Origin: CATOSP01 sp034422355
GTDB lineage: Bacteria > Chloroflexota > Dehalococcoidia > Lucifugimonadales > UBA3495
NCBI GenBank assembly: GCA_034422355.1
Contig: DAOUJS010000072.1
Span: forward strand, 1 to 64,000
Length of the DNA stretch: 64,000 nucleotides
Direction of reading: 5' to 3'
Under the pieces are notes generated by a model. The model was not told the origin of the DNA. It did not search any database and saw nothing but the letters and a program-made list of their open reading frames with translations. Numbering within the stretch: position 1 is the first letter of the stretch; each line of letters opens with the position of its first letter. The position numbers were made by a program, and so were the translations under genes. Positions 36,072 to 43,425 of this stretch are shown piece by piece.

Positions 36072-36938
36072 GTGGCTGCGAACACCATTACCATCGGCAA
36101 TGTCGAGATAACTGCGGTCCACGACAACGAGGGGGCATTGCCCCTGAGCATGACTTTTCCTGACGTGCCCGCAGAATCCTGGTCCCCCTACCAGCAAAGG
36201 TATCCAGAAGGCTTCTCTGGCACGGAAAATCTGCGGGTCCACTTCGATTGCTACCTGGTGCGCTCCGAGGGGCGTACCATCCTGGCTGACACAGGCGGCG
36301 GCAGCATGGCGACCAACCCCGGCACAGTCGGGAATTTGATAGGCGGCATAGACGGACGTTTGACTTCCAGCCTACAGGAGGCCGGGGTCAGCCTGGGAGA
36401 CGTGGACACCGTATTCCTTACTCACCTGCACCCGGACCACGTGGGCTGGAACCTGACGCCGGGGGAGTCCGGCCGCGCCCCCACATTCCCCAACGCCCTG
36501 TACATGTTCCACCAAGCCGACTGGGAAGCCTTCCAGCCCCCAAAAGACGAGGAGACTTTCGGGTTCACATTCTGGCAGGAGACCCTGGCCCCTCTGGAGA
36601 CGGCAGGGGTGATTGACCCTCTGGACGGGGAACGGGCGCTGACTACCGAAGTAACAGCCATACCGACCCCCGGCCATACTCCGGGGTCAATGAGCCTGGC
36701 GGTAGTCTCACGGGGGCAAAGGGCATTCATCCTTGGCGATGTTTTCCACGGCCCCGCCCAGGTCACCGAGCCGGACTGGGTCTTCAGCTTCGATATGGAC
36801 GCAGCCCTAGCAGTAAGGACCAGGACGCACCTGCTGGACCGTGCGGAGTCCGAAGAAGCGGTGCTGGCCATCTGCCACCACACCGGGTTCGGCAGGATAG
36901 TGCGCACCGAGGGTCGCCGCTACTGGCAGGGGGTCTAA
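36072..36938 (+). CDS. MBL-fold metallo-hydrolase
   Basis: The metallo-beta-lactamase motif T-H-L-H-P-D-H-V-G-W-N (near residues 116-126), a later His in P-T-P-G-H-T-P-G-S and an Asp in I-L-G-D-V-F-H give a complete dinuclear metal site. The GTG start has GGAGGTG upstream. The C-terminal G-R-I-V-R-T-E-G-R-R-Y-W-Q is nearly repeated in the protein at 60019-60891, so the two are paralogs. The substrate is unknown; quorum lactonases and similar hydrolases are relatives. It ends 11 bp before the convergent mutL. Confidence 0.85.
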   Translation: MAANTITIGNVEITAVHDNEGALPLSMTFPDVPAESWSPYQQRYPEGFSGTENLRVHFDCYLVRSEGRTILADTGGGSMATNPGTVGNLIGGIDGRLTSSLQEAGVSLGDVDTVFLTHLHPDHVGWNLTPGESGRAPTFPNALYMFHQADWEAFQPPKDEETFGFTFWQETLAPLETAGVIDPLDGERALTTEVTAIPTPGHTPGSMSLAVVSRGQRAFILGDVFHGPAQVTEPDWVFSFDMDAALAVRTRTHLLDRAESEEAVLAICHHTGFGRIVRTEGRRYWQGV

Positions 36939-36949
36939 CAATCCAGAGG

Positions 36950-38662
36950 TTACCGGCGGCCGAACTCCTGCTCCATGTGCGTTTCGCTGAAGTGAAGCAT
37001 AGTTGGCCGCCCGTGGGGGCAGGTATGGGGATTGGCAGTCGCTTCCAACTGCTCCAGCAGTGCCCGCATCTCGTCATTGGTTAGGGTTTTGCCCGCCCTG
37101 ATCGCGCTGTGGCAGGCGATTGACGCCGCGACTGCGTCTTCCTGTCGCCGACCCAATCCATCCAGCGCAACCATGTCCAGCACGGTCAGCAAGGACTGTG
37201 CCGGCTGCTGGCCAGCCATGATTCCGGGCACTGCCCGGAGTAGATAGCCGGTATCACCAAAGGGCTCGACGGAAAAGCCGTACTGGGCCAACATCTCACG
37301 ATGGTCTCGCACCACCTCCAATTGGCCCAGCGTCAACTCTACAGCCACAGGCTCCAGGAGCAGTTTACCCGGTCTCTCCGGCCCGCTCCGTTCCATGATG
37401 CGGTCGAAGAGTACCCGTTCATGGGCCGCGTGCTGGTCCACGAGGTACATGCCGTCGGGTCCTTCTGCCACAATGTAGGTTGCCTTGATTTGCCCGATGA
37501 CCTTGAGGGCGGGCGCAGGCTGGACCAGGACCGCCGCATCGGCCGGGCCTCCCCTATAATCGGGATGGCATCCTGAGAACGCGCTGCGTGAGAAAAAGGA
37601 ACCCGGTTGATAAGCCGGGGGGCCATCGTGGGACCGGGACCCGGACGGCGGCTGCAGAACGGGGACAGGTGATTCCGCAATAAGGGAGGCGCGCACGGCG
37701 CGTTGCAGGGTCGAGAATATGGCGCCCTCGTGGTGGAAGCGGACTTCCCGTTTGGCAGGATGGGAGTTCACGTCAACGTCCGCGTGGGGCACGGATATGT
37801 TGATGGCCGCCACAGGGTAGCGCTTTACGGGCAGGAGGCCGTGGTAGGACTCTTCCAGGGCAAAGGAAAGGGCGCGGCTCTGTATCCACCGCTGGTTGAC
37901 GAACAGGCTTATGTAGGTGCGGTTGGACCGGTGGATGTGAGGAGGGCTGACAACCCCTTCAACCTTGTAGCCTCTCTCCGGGTCTTCACCGCAGATGTCC
38001 AGCATTCCTTCGGCCACCTCCGCACCATAGACTGCAAGCAGGGTGTCCCGCAAGCTACCGGCGCCAGTGGTTGACAGGAGAGTGCGTCCATCATTGGTCA
38101 GCCGGAACCGGACGGATGGGAAGCCCAGAGCATACCGGGTCACCAGGTCATGGACCCGGCCCGCTTCGGTGCCGGGGGTCTTGAGAAACTTCCGCCGGGC
38201 GGGCAGATTCTCGAACAGGTCGGAGACCCGTACCGTGGCGCCGGGCGGGGAACCCCGGGACCCTTCGCGGACGATTTGGCCCCGTTCCAGGTCGATGCCG
38301 TAGCCCGTGTCACTGTCCGGAGTACGGGTGGTCAAGCTGAGGCGGGATACGGCCGCGATGCTGGGAAGGGCCTCGCCGCGGAACCCGAGGGTAGTAACTG
38401 CGTCCAGGTCTGCCGCGGCGTTGAGCTTGCTGGTAGCGTGGCGGAGGAACGCGACACCAACTTCGGAGGAGGGAATACCATGGCCATCGTCGGTGACGCG
38501 GACTTCGTCAACGCCGCCGCCCCTGATCTCGACGGTAATAGAGGATGCTCCGGCATCAAGGGAGTTTTCCAGCAGCTCCTTGACCACCGACGCCGGGCGC
38601 TCAATGACCTCTCCGGCCGCAATCTTGCTGGCCAGGTCGGGCGGAAGAACCTTGATGGGCAT
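36950..38662 (-). CDS. mutL: DNA mismatch repair protein MutL
   Basis: The N-terminal GHKL ATPase is complete: E-N-S-L-D-A-G-A (Asn/Asp of motif I), D-D-G-H-G-I (motif II) and T-L-G-F-R-G-E-A-L (motif III). The C-terminal domain has D-Q-H-A-A-H-E-R-V-L-F-D, close to the endonuclease motif DQHAx2Ex4E but with Asp in the last place. It also has A-C-H-S-A-I-R and C-P-H-G-R-P-T, the other metal-site motifs. It probably nicks DNA, with an altered ligand. The ATG has AGGGGG upstream and lies 11 bp after the HAD gene. Confidence 0.96.
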   Translation of the reverse strand: MPIKVLPPDLASKIAAGEVIERPASVVKELLENSLDAGASSITVEIRGGGVDEVRVTDDGHGIPSSEVGVAFLRHATSKLNAAADLDAVTTLGFRGEALPSIAAVSRLSLTTRTPDSDTGYGIDLERGQIVREGSRGSPPGATVRVSDLFENLPARRKFLKTPGTEAGRVHDLVTRYALGFPSVRFRLTNDGRTLLSTTGAGSLRDTLLAVYGAEVAEGMLDICGEDPERGYKVEGVVSPPHIHRSNRTYISLFVNQRWIQSRALSFALEESYHGLLPVKRYPVAAINISVPHADVDVNSHPAKREVRFHHEGAIFSTLQRAVRASLIAESPVPVLQPPSGSRSHDGPPAYQPGSFFSRSAFSGCHPDYRGGPADAAVLVQPAPALKVIGQIKATYIVAEGPDGMYLVDQHAAHERVLFDRIMERSGPERPGKLLLEPVAVELTLGQLEVVRDHREMLAQYGFSVEPFGDTGYLLRAVPGIMAGQQPAQSLLTVLDMVALDGLGRRQEDAVAASIACHSAIRAGKTLTNDEMRALLEQLEATANPHTCPHGRPTMLHFSETHMEQEFGRR

Positions 38663-38673
38663 GGCAACGCCCC

Positions 38674-39111
38674 CTAAAAGAGGGGTACTATCGAACCCTT
38701 TACCCGGTACTGCCGGTCCTCAGAGGTTCCGGTTGCGATGAAATCGCACACGATCCGGTAGATGCGGTCCATCTCCTGATCGAAGTTTCGCTTGAAGAAG
38801 TAGGGCGGCACCCACACGCCACCGAAAGCGGCGACGACTTCCGGGTAGTCGTCAATCACGAAGTCTGGCTCGAAGGGTACTTTCAGCTCTTCAAGCCTCT
38901 CGTGGAAATGATGAGTGGGCTTCTCGTAGACGCCGCTGACCAGCGGTGTCAGTTGGTGCTTCTCGACCACTTCCCACCGCTCGCCCATCCCCGACCAAAT
39001 GTATATCTCGTGGCCGTCCGCCTTCAGCTTCTCCAGAGTTTCCAGGGTACCGGGGCGCAGGGTGTCGTCCAACCCCAGGATAGTGTAGTCTACGTCGAAG
39101 AATATCTTCAT
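38674..39111 (-). CDS. HAD-like hydrolase, compact
   Basis: The N-terminus F-F-D-V-D-Y-T-I-L holds HAD motif I (D-x-D). W-S-G-M-G supplies the motif II Ser, and F-V-I-D-D-Y-P is a fair motif IV. At 145 residues it lacks a cap domain. It is probably a small phosphatase or phosphatase-like protein of unknown substrate. A CCCCT/AGGGG hairpin spans its stop codon (38671-38685), too short and without a U-run to be a clear terminator. It is upstream of mutL in the same direction. Confidence 0.75.
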   Translation of the reverse strand: MKIFFDVDYTILGLDDTLRPGTLETLEKLKADGHEIYIWSGMGERWEVVEKHQLTPLVSGVYEKPTHHFHERLEELKVPFEPDFVIDDYPEVVAAFGGVWVPPYFFKRNFDQEMDRIYRIVCDFIATGTSEDRQYRVKGSIVPLF

Positions 39112-39228
39112 TACGGATACTTGGCCGCTCTTTCTATCAACAGATAGGGTCTGCGGTGGGATTATATCCTAATCTTCTCAGCGATTACAGGCCACCTGCA
39201 TAGCAATGTGGACTACCGCTGGCGAACT

Positions 39229-39582
39229 TCACTCCGTCAGCGCAGCCTCGACCGCCTTGAGGTTCGCCCCCACCAGAAATCGGCCCCGGAGCCGGATAAT
39301 GGGGCGGCGCACCAGGCGCGGTTCTTGAAGCATCAGCGCCAGCATCTCATCGTCAGCCATCTCTTTGCCTGCGAGCCCCATCTTCTTGAGGCTCGGGCTA
39401 CGCTTGGCAAACATCTGGCTGGCGCCGATTTCACCGGCCAGGGACGCCAGTTCCGCCTCGGTGAACGGTTCCTTGAAATAGTCCCGTTCCTCGATCTTAG
39501 CGCCGTTCTGTAAGAGCAACTCTCTTACCTTGCGGCAAGATGATCAACGAGGCCACCAATAAAGGGTTACGTTCTCGCTCAA
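39229..39582 (-). CDS. ArsC/Spx-like reductase, probable selenoprotein (TGA at 39546-39544 read as Sec)
   Basis: The TTG at 39582 has AAGGAGAT about 7 nt upstream. Codons 1-12 read MSENVTLYWWPR, codon 13 is TGA, and the frame continues SSCRKVRELLLQNG to the stop. In the ArsC/Spx family this segment is x-x-R-C-S-x-C-R-K, so TGA replaces exactly the catalytic cysteine and leaves a Sec-x-x-Cys pair. The rest keeps family features: E-E-R-D-Y-F-K-E-P, then L-V-R-R-P-I-I near residue 95. The full length of 117 residues is normal. A perfect stem-loop follows the TGA. Started after the TGA, the protein would lack its active site. Likely role: thioredoxin-fold reductase, arsenate-reductase-like; the substrate is unproven. 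Confidence 0.85.
39510..39528 (-). promoter_or_regulatory. Bacterial SECIS stem-loop of the ArsC-like gene
   Basis: On the minus strand GTAAGAG and CTCTTAC form a perfect 7-bp stem around the loop AGTTG. The stem starts 15 nt after the TGA and the loop starts 22 nt after it. The loop has G as its second base, as in the published bacterial SECIS model. It is coding sequence as well, so conservation of the stem would be under dual constraint. Confidence 0.75.
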
Positions 39583-39733
39583 CGAAACATCTCCTTGTCA
39601 GCAGCGGTCAGGGTTCTTCGTGTGGCTAATATAGCGAGCCACCTTAGGGGTTGCGTGGGCATATTTTAACCCCACAAGCAGTCCGGAACAAAAGGATGCA
39701 CTGGCCGAATTTCGCCAATCTTGGCGCATGTCT

Positions 39734-42370
39734 TCAGCCGAGCTGGTCGGCCTCTCTGGCCTTACGTTGAAGGTCGTAGAGAAGATTGATTGCTTCCAGT
39801 GGAGTCAAATTCGGGACATCCAGTTCCTTGACCTCATCCGCCAGGGATTGGGCGGAGGAGAACAGGGGAATCTGCGCCGATGGTCCGGCCTGGGGCCGGG
39901 TCTTCCGGGCACGCGCCCTCCCCCCACCGTTCTTCTCCAGGTCAGCCAGCACCTCCCAGGCCCGGTTCACAACACCTGCGGGCAAACCGGCCAGCCGGGC
40001 CACGTGCACGCCGTAACTCTTGTCGGCCCCACCTGGCACAATGCGGTGCAAGAACACGACGTTTCCATCCTCTTCGATAGCCGCCACCGTGAAGTTTCGG
40101 ACACCGGGCAGGACGCTGGCCAACTCGGTGAGCTCGTGGTAATGGGTGGCGAACATGGTCTTGCAGCCAAGACGCCTGTCGTTATGCAGATGCTCGATGA
40201 CCGACCGTGCTATGGCGAGCCCGTCGTATGTGCTGGTCCCCCGGCCGATTTCGTCCAACACCACCAACGACCGTGGAGTAGCCTGGTTCAGTATAGCCGC
40301 GGTCTCCACCATCTCCACCATGAAGGTGGACTGGCCGGTGGTCAGGTCGTCCTGCAGGCCAACACGAGTGAAGATGCGGTCTACCAGGCCGATTGACGCC
40401 TCGGAGGCCGGTACGAAGCTGCCGATCTGGGCCATAAGCGTGATGATGGCCGTCTGACGTATATAGGTAGACTTGCCAGCCATGTTGGGTCCGGTCAGGA
40501 CGATGATCCGGGCGTCGTCGTTGCTCAGGTAGATGTCGTTAGGGACGTATGCGCCGGGACCCAGAACTTGCTCCACAACGGGGTGCCGGGCGTCCTTAAT
40601 GCGGATGACGTTTCCGGAGTCCAGCCGGGGCCGGATGTACCCATTGCGGGCCGCCACCTCGGCAAAACTGACAAATACATCGACCTGGGCTATCGCGGAG
40701 GCCAGCTTGGCCACTGCCGCGGCGGACTGGGCTATCTGCCCGCAGACCCGACGGTAGAGGGAGCGTTCCATCTCCTCGATACGCTCCCTGGCATTCAGGA
40801 CCAGCGACTCATACTCCTTGAGTTGCGGGACAATGTACCGCTCCGAATTGGTCAACGTTTGGCGGCGGTCGTAGTCCTCCGGCACTTGGGGGACGCTGGC
40901 CTTGCTGACCTCTATATAGTAGCCGAAGACCTGGTTGTATCCGACCTTCAACCCTCTGATGCCTGTGCGTTCCCGCTCTTTCTGCTCCAACCCTGCGATA
41001 TACTGCCGGGCCTCCTGTGACTGGGCTTTCAGTTGGTCCAACTCCTGCGAGAAACCGGAGCGTATGACGTTTCCGTCCCCGACATCTCCGCCCGGTTCGG
41101 GGTCAATAGCTGCATCAATGAGGTCAACCATTTCCGGCAGTGGGGTCAATTGGCGGCGCAGCCAGCCCATACGACCGTTCATAACCGGCGCATCGGCCCT
41201 CCCGCTGTCCGGTCCTTCTTCCAGAATCGCGGCCAGGTCAGGCACAGCCTCCAACCCTGCTTTCAGGGCAAGCAACTCTCTTGGGGCTACAACACCGGCG
41301 GTCGTCCGCGACATGATGCGCTCCAGGTCAGGGACGCGGGACAGCAGGGACGATGCGCCGTCACGCCGGAACCCGTCTTCGACGAAATGTTCAGCAGCGT
41401 CCAGCCTTTGCTCCAGTGGCTCCAGTTGCACTAGAGGCTGGCCAAGCCAGCGGCGCAACAGACGCCCGCCCATTGGCGTCCGGGTCAAGTCCAGGCTCGC
41501 CAGCAGAGAGAACTCCCGGGCTTCGGAACGTCCTGCCTGGAAGAGTTCCAGGTTCCGCCTGGTCTGGGCATCCAGGGTCATGTAGACGGATGTCGAGTAG
41601 AGGCCCAAGCTTGCCAGTTGGGGAACGCCCCCCTTATGGGTGTTCCCCAGGTAGTCAACAATGGCTCCGGCCGCCCTCACCGCCAGGGGACGTCCTTCAA
41701 CTCCGAAGGATTCAAGGGACAGGATGCCGTAGTAGTCCAGAAGGGCCTTCTGGGCCAGGTCTGGCGTGAAGGAGGCCGGGTTGACAGGTGTCATCTGCCA
41801 ACGGGATATCCCTGCCTGGCTTGGGGGAGCAGCCCAAACGGGCATTTCCTCCCAAAGGGGCGCGATTACCTCTGCCGGGCCGATGCGCTCCAGCTCAAGA
41901 GGGAGTTCTTCCGGCGCGACCTGAGTAGCCGCGAATTCTCCCGTAGAGACATCCACGTAGGCCAGGCCCGCCGATTCTCCCTCATCTACCACCGCGGCCA
42001 GAAAGTTATTGCTCTTCTGGTCCAGCAAGGCGGACTCCAAAACAGTGCCTGGGGTCACCACCCGCACCACATCGCGCTCGACCAATCCCCTGCCTGCGGA
42101 GGGTTCGGTCAATTGCTCACAGATGGCCACTTTATACCCTTGCTTGACCAGCCGGGCCAGGTAGCCTTCCAAAGAGTGGGCGGGGACCCCGGCCATGGGC
42201 ACCTTCAGATCCTTGCCCATACCGCGGGAGGTGAGGGTTATTTCAAGGGCTTTGGACGCAACCTGGGCGTCCTCGTCAAAGGTCTCGTAGAAGTCGCCGA
42301 GACGGAAGAGGACAATGGCATCGGGGTAGGAGTGCTTGATTTTGAGGTACTGGCGGCGTATCGGCGTCAC
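39734..42370 (-). CDS. mutS: DNA mismatch repair protein MutS
   Basis: MutS recognises mismatches and recruits MutL. The mismatch-reading motif G-D-F-Y-E-T-F is near residue 26. The ATPase has Walker A G-P-N-M-A-G-K-S-T, then D-E-I-G-R-G-T-S-T-Y-D-G-L-A and H-Y-H-E-L-T. At 878 residues it is full length, with a clamp and lever region in between. It is in the same direction as the ArsC-like gene, HAD and mutL, with a 151-bp gap that contains a -10-like TATATT (39633-39628) flanked by a 6-bp inverted repeat. Confidence 0.97.
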   Translation of the reverse strand: MTPIRRQYLKIKHSYPDAIVLFRLGDFYETFDEDAQVASKALEITLTSRGMGKDLKVPMAGVPAHSLEGYLARLVKQGYKVAICEQLTEPSAGRGLVERDVVRVVTPGTVLESALLDQKSNNFLAAVVDEGESAGLAYVDVSTGEFAATQVAPEELPLELERIGPAEVIAPLWEEMPVWAAPPSQAGISRWQMTPVNPASFTPDLAQKALLDYYGILSLESFGVEGRPLAVRAAGAIVDYLGNTHKGGVPQLASLGLYSTSVYMTLDAQTRRNLELFQAGRSEAREFSLLASLDLTRTPMGGRLLRRWLGQPLVQLEPLEQRLDAAEHFVEDGFRRDGASSLLSRVPDLERIMSRTTAGVVAPRELLALKAGLEAVPDLAAILEEGPDSGRADAPVMNGRMGWLRRQLTPLPEMVDLIDAAIDPEPGGDVGDGNVIRSGFSQELDQLKAQSQEARQYIAGLEQKERERTGIRGLKVGYNQVFGYYIEVSKASVPQVPEDYDRRQTLTNSERYIVPQLKEYESLVLNARERIEEMERSLYRRVCGQIAQSAAAVAKLASAIAQVDVFVSFAEVAARNGYIRPRLDSGNVIRIKDARHPVVEQVLGPGAYVPNDIYLSNDDARIIVLTGPNMAGKSTYIRQTAIITLMAQIGSFVPASEASIGLVDRIFTRVGLQDDLTTGQSTFMVEMVETAAILNQATPRSLVVLDEIGRGTSTYDGLAIARSVIEHLHNDRRLGCKTMFATHYHELTELASVLPGVRNFTVAAIEEDGNVVFLHRIVPGGADKSYGVHVARLAGLPAGVVNRAWEVLADLEKNGGGRARARKTRPQAGPSAQIPLFSSAQSLADEVKELDVPNLTPLEAINLLYDLQRKAREADQLG

Positions 42371-42582
42371 AATTCCCTTACCGCCGGGGCAGGTTCAGGT
42401 CATTCTAACCCACATACGAGCCGCCGGAGAAGCGGCTGGGTGACTCAGTCGGAGGTCTTTGCGGGGAGATTGCAAGCCTCGAATGGGAGCCGGATGCTGG
42501 CGCGCCATGTGCCGGACACTCCCTGCGTCCACTTCAGGCCATTTGCGACACAGATGCCGGTGTGGTGGGCCGGGCGCGGGTG

Positions 42583-43362
42583 TTATTCTTTCCAGAAACG
42601 TTCCTCTTTGAACTTCCAGCCTTGGGGCACGACCTTGTTCTTCACATCTTCAATCATGCCCGGGTGGCCGCAAGCGTATATGAGGGTATCGTCCATGGGA
42701 GGGCCGAATTTCTCCAGGTAGTCCTGGAAGATCGCGTTGACGCGGCCGCCGTCACCCTCCCATGCCGAGTTGCGTTCCTCGGCGGGACGGCTTACGGTTG
42801 GTACGAACTTTATGAAGCCCGGGTGGGCCTTTGCCATGCTCCCCAGCTCAGTGTCGTAGGTCAGTTCGTCGTGGTAGCTGGCCCCCAGCAGCACGTAGAA
42901 GGTGTGGCCATCGCCGTTGTCCCTGAGGTACTGGCGGAGGATACTCACCGACGGGCCGGCGCCTGTAACGGTTGAAACCATGACGTGATGGTGATAGCGT
43001 GGGTCCATGGTGAACAGGCCCTTGGCGCGGGGTCTTATGGTCATGGTATCTCCGACTTTCAGCTTCCACATCAGCGGGGTCAACTCGCCATCCGGGACCA
43101 ACTCGACGAAGATTTCCAGGTACGGCTCATACGGGGCTGACACGATTGAGTAAGCACGTTCAATCCCCTGAAGGCCCAGGGTGCAGTATTGCCCCGCCTT
43201 GAACCGGAACTCATCCATCTCCGGTTCGAGCTTGATGACCATGAGGTCCCCGGTGATGTCAGTACGCTCGACCAAGCGGGCCGCGGGCAGGTTGGCCACA
43301 GCCTTGGCTCTCCTGCTGCTGGTAACAGTCCGGGCGTCTATCTGCGTTCCCTGATACACCAT
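42583..43362 (-). CDS. Ferredoxin-NADP reductase-like flavoprotein
   Basis: The protein has the FNR fold: the FAD site R-A-Y-S-I-V-S-A-P, the pyrophosphate and nicotinamide segments V-T-G-A-G-P-S-V-S and Y-A-C-G-H-P-G-M-I, and a C-terminal aromatic near the end (E-E-R-F-W-K-E). It should move electrons between NAD(P)H and ferredoxin or flavodoxin. It lies 63 bp downstream of the nuoG-like gene in the same direction, so it is probably part of the same electron-transfer operon. Confidence 0.85.
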   Translation of the reverse strand: MVYQGTQIDARTVTSSRRAKAVANLPAARLVERTDITGDLMVIKLEPEMDEFRFKAGQYCTLGLQGIERAYSIVSAPYEPYLEIFVELVPDGELTPLMWKLKVGDTMTIRPRAKGLFTMDPRYHHHVMVSTVTGAGPSVSILRQYLRDNGDGHTFYVLLGASYHDELTYDTELGSMAKAHPGFIKFVPTVSRPAEERNSAWEGDGGRVNAIFQDYLEKFGPPMDDTLIYACGHPGMIEDVKNKVVPQGWKFKEERFWKE

Positions 43363-43425
43363 GTATTCCTGGACCTCCTGGGTTGTTGGCGTATGGCGTT
43401 AGACCACGGGTTGGGTAATGCCGCT

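Noticed and set aside
38671..38685. CCCCT/AGGGG hairpin at the end of the HAD gene as a terminator
   Set aside because: The stem is only 5 bp, no U-run follows, and mutL starts 11 bp later in the same direction, so termination there is unlikely.
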